The notes: a model not told the origin generated them from the sequence alone. A stretch of DNA of 64,000 nucleotides from Priestia aryabhattai B8W22 (GCF_000956595.1 NZ_JYOO01000004.1:1-64000); one strand, 5' to 3'. Positions 37,749 through 46,635 are shown, counted from the first letter of the stretch. Made by a program: numbers and translations.

Positions 37749-38681
37749 TTATTTATGAGTAACTTTAAGAGTCTTGACCGCTTGTTTAGCCGCTTCTGCA
37801 ATTAGTTTATCATTATACTCCGCATCTTTTTCCGTACGATCGGAAAGGATTGCAAGAACAATTGGATCTCCGTTTGGCGGCCAAAGGATGGCAATATCAT
37901 TTCGCGTTGCATATGAGCCTGCGCCTGTCTTATCGGCTACTTCCCAGCTTTTCGGCACGCCCGCTCGTATTAACGCATCCCCTGTTGTATTTCGCTTCAT
38001 CCAATCCGTTAGAAGTTCACGCTTTTCTGCAGGAAGTGCCTGTCCAAGTACATACGTTTGAAGACTTGTAGCGAGTGCTCTTGGTGTACTTGTATCGTGG
38101 GTTTCTCCTGGATTCACTTCATTTAAATCCGGTTCAAACCGTTCAGGCAGCGTTACATTGTCCCCTATTTTTTCTAAAGCTTCTTTAAATCCGTCCGGTC
38201 CGCCCAGCTGCTGCAGAATTAAGTTCCCTGCCGTATTGTCGCTGTAGCGAAGCGATGCATCCGCGAGTTCTCGAAGAGTCATGCCTGTACCAACATGTTT
38301 TTCTGTAATTGGATTGTAGTTCACAAGGTCATCGCGCGTATAAAAGATTCGCTCGTTGAGATCTTCAATTGACTTCTGCTGTAAAAGTGCACCGACAGCG
38401 AGAGCCTTATGAGTAGACGCATAAGCAAAACGCTCGTCCGGATGATACGTGACCGTTTTATTTGTACCCGTATCTAATGCAAAAACACCAAGATTCGCAT
38501 CATATTTGTCTTCAAGCTTAGCAAACTGTCGATCACTTTTAGTTTCTTGTCTTTGACATTTTACCGTTTCAGCATGTACCTCGCTGCTTGAAAAGCCTAC
38601 AACCGCCGCGCACGAAAGAGCGAATACAGGCAGCATTTTTTGGAGCTTTGAAGTGCGAAACATCTTTTTCCATGTCTTCAT
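37749..38681 (-). CDS. Class A beta-lactamase
   Basis: The 310-residue secreted enzyme has a signal peptide ending near VHA (residue 37) and all class A motifs: STHK at 89-92 with the nucleophile Ser, SDN at 147-149, Glu183 in 'FEPDLNE', and KTG at 251-253. It hydrolyses penicillins and related drugs. There is no adjacent blaI/blaR1 pair, so induction as in Staphylococcus or B. licheniformis is not evident. Confidence 0.95.
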   Translation of the reverse strand: MKTWKKMFRTSKLQKMLPVFALSCAAVVGFSSSEVHAETVKCQRQETKSDRQFAKLEDKYDANLGVFALDTGTNKTVTYHPDERFAYASTHKALAVGALLQQKSIEDLNERIFYTRDDLVNYNPITEKHVGTGMTLRELADASLRYSDNTAGNLILQQLGGPDGFKEALEKIGDNVTLPERFEPDLNEVNPGETHDTSTPRALATSLQTYVLGQALPAEKRELLTDWMKRNTTGDALIRAGVPKSWEVADKTGAGSYATRNDIAILWPPNGDPIVLAILSDRTEKDAEYNDKLIAEAAKQAVKTLKVTHK

Positions 38682-38851
38682 TACCCTTCAACACCTTTCA
38701 AAAAAGTATTTAGTATGTATTCTCTCAGGTAGAGATTACCAACAATGCTATTTTATCAATTGTTTACTCTTACAAACATGATAGTTTTATCACATTTATA
38801 TAATAAAAGTGTCTCACACTGAAGGTGAGCAGTATAAAAACCGTAAGTACT

Positions 38852-39397
38852 TTAAAAAACAGGCGGCGTAACGGAAAATAAAATAACGGCTTTCTCTTCA
38901 AACGTATTCTCCCATTTATGATTCAGATGCGAAGGGATTTTGACACTATCTCCTTTTTCTAGCACATATACTTCCTCTTCCAAATACACTTTAATTTTCC
39001 CCTCTAAGACGTATGCCACTTCCTCTCCTTTATGTGCTAAAGGAGTTTCTGATGAAGCCATCATCGATGGTACTTCCATAATTGCCGTAGCTAGATTCCC
39101 TGTGAAATCGGGTGATAACAGCGAATACGTTAGCTCTTTTACCTTCATTGTTTTACGCTCATTCGACCTTACGACTAAATGAGATGTGTTTATTTCTTCG
39201 AGCAAAAAGCTGAAGGTAGGCACATCGAGGCTTTTTGCTAAAAGTTTAAGCGTTGAAATGGACGGGTTAGCTAATCCCCGTTCAATTTGACTTAACATAG
39301 ATGGCGTGATGTCCGCTAATTTTGCTAATTCTCGACTGCTTAGCCCCTTTTCTTTTCGAAATTTCTCTACTTTTTTTCCAATATCTATGTTTTCCAT
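38852..39397 (-). CDS. XRE-family regulator with cupin sensor domain
   Basis: The 181-residue protein has an N-terminal helix-turn-helix ('GLSSRELAKLADITPSMLSQIERGLANPSISTLKLLAKSLDVP') and a C-terminal cupin barrel ('EVAYVLEGKIKVYLEEEVYVLEKGDSVKIPSHLNHKWEN'). ATG 39397 follows GGAGG. It is divergent from a LysE-type exporter and probably senses an amino acid or metabolite to control it. Confidence 0.88.
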   Translation of the reverse strand: MENIDIGKKVEKFRKEKGLSSRELAKLADITPSMLSQIERGLANPSISTLKLLAKSLDVPTFSFLLEEINTSHLVVRSNERKTMKVKELTYSLLSPDFTGNLATAIMEVPSMMASSETPLAHKGEEVAYVLEGKIKVYLEEEVYVLEKGDSVKIPSHLNHKWENTFEEKAVILFSVTPPVF

Positions 39398-39439
39398 GAT
39401 GATTCCTCCGTAAAAGATGTTTAATTGCATTTAATTTTA

Positions 39440-39502
39440 TTAAATTAAACTTAATAAATGGCGTTACTTATGTTAAATTATATTTAATAAATAAATTATA
39501 AT
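39440..39502 (+). promoter_or_regulatory. Repeated AT-rich boxes and LysE promoter
   Basis: Two 20-base direct repeats, TTAAATTAAACTTAATAAAT (39440-39459) and a copy with two changes (39473-39492), are 33 bases apart, three helical turns. A TATAAT at 39497-39502 follows the second. They are the likely binding sites of the XRE-cupin regulator in the divergent promoter. Confidence 0.55.
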
Positions 39503-39534
39503 TTAATACTATCACAGTAAGGAGGAAGAAAAAA

Positions 39535-40152
39535 ATGAATGACATCTTGACCTTTTTAGTTCTTACATTATTTGTGATTATGAGTCCTGGTATTGATACT
39601 GCTCTTATTACCAAACGAACGATGGCAGATGGACAAACCGGCGGCTATAAAATGGCATTGGGGTTAGCCAGCGGCTCTTTAGTTCATACACTCGCCGCTA
39701 CGTTTGGCTTATCGGCTCTTCTGCTTCAGTCAGCTCTGGCATTTGAAATCGTAAAATATGCAGGAGCCCTTTACTTAATGTATTTAGGAACCTCTGCTTT
39801 CTTTTCTAAAAAAAGCGATATACCTTCTTCTGTAAAAGAGGAGCAGTCAAAAGAAACGTCTGCTTTTCGTCAAGGTCTTGTCTCAAACGTTCTGAATCCA
39901 AAAGTGGCCGTGTTTTTCTTAACTTTTTTACCTCAATTTGTTCAAAGTGATCAAAACGTAACGCTGCAATTACTTCTGATGGGCATAACGTATACGGTCC
40001 TTGCTATCACGTGGTTTTTCGTATTCGTCTTTTTTATTAACTATTTACGGAAATGGCTTACAACACCTAGCGTTCAGCGCTTTATGGATAAAGCAACAGG
40101 CGTCGTGTTAATCGGGTTTGGATTAAAGCTCGCTTTTGAAAAACATAAATAA
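39535..40152 (+). CDS. LysE/RhtB family amino acid exporter
   Basis: The 205-residue protein has five to six helices and the LysE signature 'MSPGIDTALITKRTMADGQTGGYKMALGLASGSLVHTLAATFGL'. It likely exports amino acids or derivatives. GGAGGAAG precedes the ATG. Its partner is the divergent XRE-cupin regulator. Confidence 0.9.
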   Translation: MNDILTFLVLTLFVIMSPGIDTALITKRTMADGQTGGYKMALGLASGSLVHTLAATFGLSALLLQSALAFEIVKYAGALYLMYLGTSAFFSKKSDIPSSVKEEQSKETSAFRQGLVSNVLNPKVAVFFLTFLPQFVQSDQNVTLQLLLMGITYTVLAITWFFVFVFFINYLRKWLTTPSVQRFMDKATGVVLIGFGLKLAFEKHK

Positions 40153-40190
40153 CAAAAAAGCTATCTGTTTCAGGTAGCTTTTTTGTTATT
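40148..40190. terminator. Bidirectional terminator
   Basis: Stem AATAACAAAAAAGCTA/TAGCTTTTTTGTTATT between converging genes. Confidence 0.85.
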
Positions 40191-40500
40191 TATACACGTC
40201 AGGTTCATAGAGATAGACTTTAAGATCAAGTCTTCCTTCCGAAGAAACGATTATTCCTTCCGCTTCAAGGGAAAGTTTTTGAACAAGGTGCATTTCTTCA
40301 TCTTTAAATCCAATTTCTCCTTTGGAATTAATGACTCGGTGCCAGGGGAGATTATGTTTTTTACTCATCGAGTGCAGTACTCGTACAACTTGCCTTGCAC
40401 CTCGCGGACTACCCGCTAAGCCGGCAATTTGTCCGTATGTCATTACTTTCCCGGATGGTATTTGTTTAATAAGTGCTACTGCTCGTTCTGTAAAACTCAA
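40186..40500 (-). CDS. Alkyltransferase-like DNA repair protein (ATL)
   Basis: The 104-residue protein has the DNA-binding domain of O6-alkylguanine alkyltransferases: 'VMTYGQIAGLAGSPRGARQVVRVL' contains the helix-turn-helix and arginine finger. The active site reads LPWHRVI instead of PCHRV, so the accepting cysteine is Trp. This defines ATL proteins, which bind alkylated bases and direct nucleotide excision repair rather than repairing them. Monocistronic. Confidence 0.87.
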   Translation of the reverse strand: MSFTERAVALIKQIPSGKVMTYGQIAGLAGSPRGARQVVRVLHSMSKKHNLPWHRVINSKGEIGFKDEEMHLVQKLSLEAEGIIVSSEGRLDLKVYLYEPDVYK

Positions 40501-40840
40501 GTCGCTCCTCCTTTCGTTTCTTCTTTAGTACAACCTTACCATATTAAATAAACAGTGAAGTAATCACTCGATTTTTCTTCAGCAACATTATAAGATAATA
40601 GATAAGCAGTCCACTCATCATTGTTTAATCTACTTCAGACAAGTGTTTGCTGATTATTTCCTATTCTTCAACTAACAAATCTTTGTGGGAGTGCCAGCTT
40701 ATCCCTCATTTATGACACTGTGATTATAAAAACGTTACAGAAACCAACACAGCAAAGTACTTAGAAGCGTTACGTGATAAGATAAACAGTAGATACTAGT
40801 ACAATTTCAAATTGATGCTGACGAATAAGTAATCATTTAA
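40501..40840. other. Gene-free stretch
   Basis: About 340 bases with no credible reading frame and no clear hairpin. It holds the leader of the MerR-like gene at its right end (GTGGTGAG ribosome binding site). Confidence 0.5.
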
Positions 40841-40854
40841 AAAGTGGTGAGAAA

Positions 40855-41412
40855 ATGACAAAATGGCTTAGTGTAAAAGAGTTATCTGAAGAAACAAATA
40901 TTCCTACTTCAACGATTAGAAGATATATAGATAAATTCCAATATTTCTTTATACAAAAAGAAGATCATCGACCAAAACAATATGAAGCTGCGGCTGCGAC
41001 CGTTTTACTGAGAATTAAGCAGCTTTATGATGAGGGTTATCAAGCAGAAGAAATTAATGAATCTCTGCAAAAAGAATTCTCTTTGACTGCAAGCGAGGAT
41101 CAAGCTGCCGTGTCTCTAGAAGAAGCCGAAGACAAAGAGGACATAGAGAACACAGCAGAAGCAGCTGACCAGCCCGAGGCCGACGACCAGCAGCCGACAC
41201 CTTCTGAACTTCCTGTACAGCCTTCACCCCAACAAGAGCCTGATACAAAACAAATCCTTCAGGAAAAAGACAAGCAGCTCATTCAATCTTTGCGTAAAAG
41301 CTTGCGTGAACAGCAGGCCATTTCAGAATTAGTAGAAGCTTCAAAAGAAAGCAGCGTAGTAGGTAAAAAAAGATCGATTTTAAAACGATTATTCAAACGA
41401 AAAAAGGACTAA
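40855..41412 (+). CDS. MerR-like DNA-binding protein with acidic linker (RacA-like layout)
   Basis: The 185-residue protein has an N-terminal MerR-type helix-turn-helix ('LSVKELSEETNIPTSTIRRYIDKFQYFF', residues 4-60), a long Glu/Asp/Gln/Pro-rich linker (about 80-140), a coiled-coil stretch ('DKQLIQSLRKSLREQQ') and a very basic tail (KKRSILKRLFKRKKD). This order resembles RacA and related chromosome- or membrane-associated proteins. A basic amphipathic tail could bind membrane. The assignment is tentative. Confidence 0.65.
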   Translation: MTKWLSVKELSEETNIPTSTIRRYIDKFQYFFIQKEDHRPKQYEAAAATVLLRIKQLYDEGYQAEEINESLQKEFSLTASEDQAAVSLEEAEDKEDIENTAEAADQPEADDQQPTPSELPVQPSPQQEPDTKQILQEKDKQLIQSLRKSLREQQAISELVEASKESSVVGKKRSILKRLFKRKKD

Positions 41413-41444
41413 GTTTGTAAACAAGCCTAGGCCATGAAACATCT

Positions 41445-42329
41445 TTATTTCTGATCATTAAATTTATGTAAAACAAAGTTTCTAAACTGTTTAACAGCCG
41501 GTGATAGATATCTTCCTTCAATCCATGCTAGTCCAATTACTCGGTGACAGTTGGCTTTAGCTAATGGGATTTTCACTATTTTACTTTGATCTATTCCGTG
41601 TAAATCTGGAAGGATAGAAATTCCTAAGCCGGCTCCTACAAGTCCCGCTACGGTGTCAGCTTCCTCTCCTTCAAACATAATGTGAGGCTTTCCCTCTGTC
41701 TCTTCAAATAACTGCTCAAACGTAAGACGAAGAGAAAAGCCTTCTTTTAAGTGAATAAATGATTCTTCAGCAATTTCTTCTAGTGCGATACTTTCACGGC
41801 GAGCGTACCGATGATTTTTTGGCACAATCACAAACAGTTCTTCACTCCAAAGATGACGCCATTTAATAAACGATTTCTCTTCCATCGGCGCAATCAAGCA
41901 AAGATCCAGTTCGCCGAGCTGCAGCTGCTCAAGAAGAACGTGAGAAGGACTTTGCCTCAGCTGAAAATTCACCTTAGGATACAAGCTGCGAAACGACGCG
42001 ATTAAATCTGGAATCAAATCTGTGCTGAGCGTATGTAAAAACCCAAGTGACACCTGCCCTTTCTCAGGATCTAGCAGCGCTTGAATTTCCTCTTGTCCTT
42101 TATCAAATTCTTTCATTATGTTATCTACACGCTTTAAAAAAACTTTACCATATTGATTTAATATAATGGAACGTCCTTGCCGGTCAAATAGCGGCGCTCC
42201 TACTTCCTCTTCAAAACGGGCGATTGAACGACTGAGCGCAGGCTGCGTAATTAACAGCTCTTCTGCTGCCCGCGTCATATGCTGCGTACGTGCTAGCGTT
42301 TGAAAATATTTAAACTGCTGCCATTCCAT
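41445..42329 (-). CDS. LysR family regulator
   Basis: The 294-residue regulator has 'FQTLARTQHMTRAAEELLITQPALSRSIARFEEEVGAPLF' as its winged helix and a LysR effector domain. ATG 42329 follows AAGGAGATGG. An inverted repeat (ATGTATAA at 42372 and TTATACAT at 42399) lies in the upstream region. The gene it should regulate is missing; only a seven-codon frame and a terminator follow. Confidence 0.87.
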   Translation of the reverse strand: MEWQQFKYFQTLARTQHMTRAAEELLITQPALSRSIARFEEEVGAPLFDRQGRSIILNQYGKVFLKRVDNIMKEFDKGQEEIQALLDPEKGQVSLGFLHTLSTDLIPDLIASFRSLYPKVNFQLRQSPSHVLLEQLQLGELDLCLIAPMEEKSFIKWRHLWSEELFVIVPKNHRYARRESIALEEIAEESFIHLKEGFSLRLTFEQLFEETEGKPHIMFEGEEADTVAGLVGAGLGISILPDLHGIDQSKIVKIPLAKANCHRVIGLAWIEGRYLSPAVKQFRNFVLHKFNDQK

Positions 42330-42371
42330 TTTGTACCATCTCCTTATCAAGCGGCTCTACTCATTACATAG

Positions 42372-42406
42372 ATGTATAAAAAATATGATTATAATGAATT
42401 ATACAT
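42372..42406. promoter_or_regulatory. LysR-type operator
   Basis: 8-base perfect arms ATGTATAA (42372-42379) and TTATACAT (42399-42406) surround an AT-rich centre, placed for the LysR gene and for a divergent gene. Confidence 0.6.
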
Positions 42407-42538
42407 TATAAATAGCGGGTGTTACGATAAAAATTGGAAACATACTCGAGGATGTTTTTAGTTCATCTTGACGACTGCCGTATACAGCTCCTATAAAATT
42501 TTTTGATCATTATTTTCGAGCAGAAAGAAGGATTTGTT

Positions 42539-42562
42539 ATGAAACGTAAGGAAAGTTATTAA
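42539..42562 (+). pseudogene. Seven-codon remnant facing the LysR gene
   Basis: AAAGAAGGA precedes an ATG that opens only MKRKESY and stops, with a lone intrinsic terminator 35 bases later and no other gene. This looks like the scar of a deleted divergent target gene, but it could instead be an unrelated leader peptide or chance. Confidence 0.35.
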
Positions 42563-42596
42563 AAAACTAACTAAGATATCGTAGTAAATGCACATC

Positions 42597-42636
42597 AAAA
42601 AGACCTTTCTATCACCATAAAAGAAAGGTCTTTTTT
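42597..42636 (+). terminator. Orphan intrinsic terminator
   Basis: Stem AAAAAGACCTTTCT/AGAAAGGTCTTTTTT with no gene on the plus strand before it apart from the seven-codon remnant. It could also end the minus-strand VOC gene downstream. Confidence 0.8.
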
Positions 42637-42686
42637 GAGAATCTAAAACACATTTTTTCTTGTATGTACCCCTTAAAGTAGACGTT

Positions 42687-43076
42687 TTAAAGTTTAACCC
42701 GTTCTACTAACTGCAGCAATTCTTTATTTGGGCCGTGAAATAAAATCATACGTCCGCCTTCGAGCGTTGGCTGAGGCTCAGATGATAAAAATTCAATTCC
42801 TTTGCTCTTATAATGTTGAATTGCCTTATTTATATCTTCTACCGTAAAGGCAAGGTGGTTAACAATCCCGCTTTTGTTATACTCTCCAATCGGATCAATA
42901 TCTCGAATGAGCTCAATTTCAATACCCGGCTGTTCTTCAAGATACAAAAAAGCCATCTCTCTCTTTTCGTTAGAGCCTTGAAGGCGAACTTTGAAGCCAA
43001 ACATATCACAGTAGTAGTGAATCGTTTCATCCATATTTCCAACAATAATTGCTGTATGTTCCATTTTCTTAATCAT
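42687..43076 (-). CDS. VOC/glyoxalase superfamily protein
   Basis: The 129-residue protein has the two-repeat VOC fold ('MEHTAIIVGNMDETIHYYCDMFGFKV' and 'IVNHLAFTVEDINKAIQHYKSKGIEFLS'), with His4 and Glu/His residues positioned for a metal. It belongs with lactoylglutathione lyase-like and dioxygenase-like proteins of unknown substrate. The start at 43076 follows GGGAG. Confidence 0.8.
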   Translation of the reverse strand: MIKKMEHTAIIVGNMDETIHYYCDMFGFKVRLQGSNEKREMAFLYLEEQPGIEIELIRDIDPIGEYNKSGIVNHLAFTVEDINKAIQHYKSKGIEFLSSEPQPTLEGGRMILFHGPNKELLQLVERVKL

Positions 43077-43231
43077 CCATCTTCTCCCTTTCCCCATAAT
43101 TAGTAAGTATAAGTAAACTATACAGCAATTTAGGCAATATGTATTTACATATACCTTGAATCCTCATACTATGGTTAGAAAAATTCAAGCATTCTAACAA
43201 TGAGTCAGCTATGATTTTAAAAATAGCAAAC

Positions 43232-43259
43232 AAAAAAACAAACCTCATTGGTTTGTTTT
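43232..43259 (-). terminator. Terminator of rnpB
   Basis: Stem CAAACC/GGTTTG followed by a run of seven Ts on the minus strand, about 30 bases past the end of the RNase P RNA. Confidence 0.8.
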
Positions 43260-43284
43260 GGTTACATCTTATATAGTCAGTCTC

Positions 43285-43700
43285 TGTTTCAACAACGTTC
43301 GATAAGCCATGTTTTGTACCTTTGTACTGCAAACGATTTTACTCTCGTACTCAGGCGGTAATCATCTATCTACGATTACACGTGTAACCGTCCGTCTCTC
43401 CGTTGAATTCCTTAGAGACAGTTCCCCTACCATTGTTTGGGTTTCTCGCTCGTGGGGTTTACCGCGTTCCACCTTTGCTGTTTCCAGCAAAGCTTCGTCA
43501 CTGTGGCACTTTCAGGGATACTCGACCATATCCGAGGACTTAGGTGGTTTTTCCCGCCGTCAGCTAAGCTATAAGCCAAGCTGCCCTAGCTTATTTTTTC
43601 ACTAGGCACGAACACTACGGGCATCTCAGCACCGTGCGAGCATGGACTTTCCTCTACATCAAATGATGCAGCGATTACCTGAACGTTATTTCAGATCGTG
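43285..43700 (-). ncRNA. rnpB: RNase P RNA, Bacillus type B
   Basis: The minus strand carries the catalytic RNA that matures tRNA 5' ends. Seen in the sequence: the universally conserved GAGGAAAGTCC (complement of 43644-43654), 'GTGCTGAGATGCCCGTAG', 'GAAAGTGCCACAGTGACGAA', 'GAACGCGGTAAACCCC', 'GGCGGTAATCATCTAT' region, and ACATGGCTTA (complement of 43303-43312). The P1 helix forms between complement 43681-43690 and 43291-43300. All of these match B. subtilis rnpB as I remember it. No protein-coding gene should be placed here. Confidence 0.95.
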
Positions 43701-43707
43701 TATGAGT

Positions 43708-43736
43708 AGTATATGCGTTTTAGCTTGCCGAATCAA
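43708..43736 (-). promoter_or_regulatory. rnpB promoter
   Basis: On the minus strand TTGATT (43731-43736) and TATACT (43708-43713) are separated by 17 bases and would start transcription near 43701. Confidence 0.7.
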
Positions 43737-43934
43737 ATGTAACTTTTGGAATGAATTCCATGTCAATTTTTGCAGTAAATTAAATAAAACAACTTGTTTC
43801 TGCACACTCTTTTTAGTAGATGAAACATCCGTAAGCCCAAGAAATATTCGCTTCATCCATTTCTAAGGGGGATACTTTGTTTCTTTGTAGAATACTCTAT
43901 AAACCACATAAAAAGATGACAGAGGTGATGAAAA

Positions 43935-44753
43935 ATGAAGGCTGACTTAAAATTTGATTTTCATACCCATCACGACCGATGCGGACATGCTCGCGGAACG
44001 ATTCGAGATTATATAGAGGCGTCTATTGATAAAGGCCTTGATATCATTGGGATTTCGGATCATTCGCCTTATTTTGCGAGTGAAGAAGATCAGCCGTATC
44101 CTCATATTGCGATGGGAAAAAGCGCATTCTCCGGATATGTAGCTGAGATTTTGAAACTAAAAGAAGAATATAAAGAAAAAATTGAAGTGCTGTTAGGCGT
44201 GGAGTCTGATTTCTTTCCAGAGTATACAAAAATATATCAAAGCCACTATGAAAAATACCCGTTTGACTACATAATTGGCTCTGTCCATCAAGTTGATGAA
44301 GTCAGCATCTTTCATAAAACGCGCTGGGAAGGCCTTTCTCAAAAAGAAAAACAGCGCACGAAAGAAAAATATTATCAATTGATCGAAGAATCCGCTCGGA
44401 GCAGAATGTTTCAGATTCTTGGCCATATTGATGCCATGAAAGGATTCTACCCTTCTTTTTCTTCTATCGAGACAGCTGTAATTGATCAAACGCTAAAGGT
44501 AATTTCAGCACATGACATTGCTATAGAAGTGAATACATCAGGCAAAACCAAAGACTGCGGAGGCTGGTATCCTGCAGACGCTATTTTAGAAAGAGCCCTG
44601 CACTACGGGGTACACATTACATTTGGTTCCGATGCTCATGATCCGGAGCGTATTGGCGACGACTTTGAATTGGTAAAAAAGCGTCTTAAAGAAATCGGCT
44701 TTACAGATTGGGTATTTTTTAGACAGAAAAAAATGCAGGTGACACCTTTGTAA
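43935..44753 (+). CDS. hisJ: PHP-domain histidinol-phosphatase (HisJ/YtvP type)
   Basis: The 272-residue PHP phosphatase has metal ligands in 'FDFHTHHDRCGHARG', 'GISDHSPYF', 'LGVESDF', 'GSVHQVDE', 'LGHIDAMKGF', 'IEVNTSG' and 'FGSDAHDPERIG'. This fits the Bacillus histidinol-phosphatase of histidine synthesis, which lies apart from the his operon. GAGGTGATG precedes the ATG. Confidence 0.85.
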   Translation: MKADLKFDFHTHHDRCGHARGTIRDYIEASIDKGLDIIGISDHSPYFASEEDQPYPHIAMGKSAFSGYVAEILKLKEEYKEKIEVLLGVESDFFPEYTKIYQSHYEKYPFDYIIGSVHQVDEVSIFHKTRWEGLSQKEKQRTKEKYYQLIEESARSRMFQILGHIDAMKGFYPSFSSIETAVIDQTLKVISAHDIAIEVNTSGKTKDCGGWYPADAILERALHYGVHITFGSDAHDPERIGDDFELVKKRLKEIGFTDWVFFRQKKMQVTPL

Positions 44754-44786
44754 AACGGTGAACTTAAATAGACTGTAAATACAAAT

Positions 44787-44832
44787 ATGCCTGAAGACAC
44801 GCAGATGAAGGACATCGCGTATTTTCAGGCAT
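44787..44832 (+). terminator. Terminator after the PHP gene
   Basis: Long stem with outer arms ATGCCTGAA/TTCAGGCAT and an inner CATC..GATG pairing, followed by T-rich sequence. Confidence 0.75.
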
Positions 44833-45054
44833 GTGTTTTTTTACTGAGAAACTTTGACTTTTGTAGCTGAAGATAAATTTTCTCAGTTCGTTTCAATTAC
44901 TTGTTGTTTAGGCACCATTTTTTCATCGTCCTGACCTACCCTTATAGTCCCTCTACCATCTCGAACACTACTAATTTCCTACATAAAATATCTACATTTC
45001 ATTTCAATTGTGCTACATTTAACTAAAAATGCTTTCTTAATGAGGGATACAATT

Positions 45055-46635
45055 GTGAATTTAGATTTAACAGCTTATATAACGCTTATCTGTACGTCTG
45101 GTGTTCTTAATCTATACTTATGTTTTTACGTATTTATTAAGCGGCATCACTACGCTAACATTGCGCATTTATTTATTCTTCATACAGCTTTCACTACCAT
45201 TTATTGTATGGGTGCGGCGTTTAGCTTATTATCCGTTAACCTCGGAGAAATGAAATTTTGGACCGTTATTCAATACGTGGGCATGCCTTTTTCGCCTCCT
45301 GCAGGGCTGATGTTTGTTATGCAGTATGTCGGCATAAAGGTAAGAAAAAAACATATTTTTGCCCTTTTTATCATTCCCTTTATTAGTTTGATTATGGTCG
45401 TAACAAATGACTGGCACCACCTTCATTACCGCGTGTTTGAAATTGATCCCGTTCTAGGTGCCCCTTACGTTCATCAAGAAATCGGACCATGGTACACGAT
45501 TCACGGCATGTTCATTTTTTCGTCTATGTTCGTTGCTTTTTTGCTCGCCGTTTACCGCTGGAAAGAAACAGCCAAAGCTTATCGCCTGCAGTTAATTTCA
45601 TTAATGGTCGGGCAATTAGTCCCCATGGTCACAGCATTTATCTATTTAATGGGCTATACGCCGCAGGGAATTGATCCAGTCCCAATGGTTTTATGGGTTT
45701 CTTCTTTCTTATATCTATGGTCCATTAACTCATCGCGTATGTTTACGGTCATGCCCGTTGCGAAAGATGCGATATTTAACAGTATCAATGACGGGGTTAT
45801 CGTACTTGATGAATCCTACAGACTAATTGAATTTAACCTAGCGTCTAAAAACATGTTTCCTCAGCTGAAAAAAGCGATGTTTGGAAAACGTTTTGCTGAT
45901 ATTTGGTTAACATTATCAGGCAGCTCGTTTCCTTTTACATTAGAAAATGCAAAAAGCAGTCATGAGCTGCAGCTTTTTTCTTGGGATCAATCTCAGTATA
46001 CGTATCAAGTTCGCACCTCTCCTTTGCAATATGCTAATAATAGTCACGGCTTGCTGCTTATTTTTACGGATATTACGGAGCTAAAAAGACTTCAGCTAAA
46101 GCTTGAAAATCAAGCTTATTACGATGAGCTGACGCAAATTTATAATCGTCGGGCATTTTTTCAGTACAGTAAGCAAGCGTTCAAAGAAGCAAAACAGTCC
46201 GCAGCTTCTTTTACGCTTCTTTTACTTGATATTGATTATTTTAAAAAAGTGAACGACACGTATGGTCATTATGCCGGCGATCAGGTGCTTGTACATGTCG
46301 TAAAAGCCTGCCAGTCCGTATTACCGCAAGGAGCACTTTTTGCTCGGTACGGCGGTGAAGAGTTTGTACTCACGCTAAAGGGCTATACATCATCAGAAGC
46401 TGAGGTCCTTGCCAATCAGCTTCGCAGGCACGTTGAGACTCAGCCCTTACGGATCAATGAAGAGACCATTTCTGTTACGCTAAGCCTTGGAGTAGCCCAA
46501 GCAGCAAAACAAGAAAACGACACGTTGGATGACCTTTTAAATAAAGCAGATATTGCTCTGTACGCTGCCAAACAAAACGGACGCAATCAAGTACGTTTGT
46601 ATGAAGAGAAAAAAGAAATGCTAAAAAGAACCTGA
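45055..46635 (+). CDS. Membrane diguanylate cyclase (7TM-PAS-GGDEF)
   Basis: The 526-residue product (GTG 45055, with GAGGG upstream; ATG 45040 is possible) has a seven-helix sensor (about residues 1-225, as in histidine-kinase N-terminal 7TM proteins), a PAS domain (about 235-350) and a GGDEF domain with 'RYGGEEFVLTL'. The catalytic motif is intact, so it should make c-di-GMP. The RxxD inhibitory site is missing before it. No EAL or PilZ gene is nearby. Confidence 0.87.
   Translation: MNLDLTAYITLICTSGVLNLYLCFYVFIKRHHYANIAHLFILHTAFTTIYCMGAAFSLLSVNLGEMKFWTVIQYVGMPFSPPAGLMFVMQYVGIKVRKKHIFALFIIPFISLIMVVTNDWHHLHYRVFEIDPVLGAPYVHQEIGPWYTIHGMFIFSSMFVAFLLAVYRWKETAKAYRLQLISLMVGQLVPMVTAFIYLMGYTPQGIDPVPMVLWVSSFLYLWSINSSRMFTVMPVAKDAIFNSINDGVIVLDESYRLIEFNLASKNMFPQLKKAMFGKRFADIWLTLSGSSFPFTLENAKSSHELQLFSWDQSQYTYQVRTSPLQYANNSHGLLLIFTDITELKRLQLKLENQAYYDELTQIYNRRAFFQYSKQAFKEAKQSAASFTLLLLDIDYFKKVNDTYGHYAGDQVLVHVVKACQSVLPQGALFARYGGEEFVLTLKGYTSSEAEVLANQLRRHVETQPLRINEETISVTLSLGVAQAAKQENDTLDDLLNKADIALYAAKQNGRNQVRLYEEKKEMLKRT

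Noticed and set aside
37749-38681. Beta-lactamase as a lipoprotein (Cys24 after a hydrophobic stretch)
   Set aside because: The lipobox is weak: position -3 from Cys24 is Ala, where Leu, Val or Ile is expected. A signal peptidase I site after VHA fits better.
43069-43332. Minus-strand frame of 87 codons
   Set aside because: It covers the 3' end of the RNase P RNA and its terminator and overlaps the VOC gene start.
43309-43866. Plus-strand frames at 43309-43605 and 43642-43866
   Set aside because: They overlap or flank the RNase P RNA, which explains the conserved sequence. There is no ribosome binding site.
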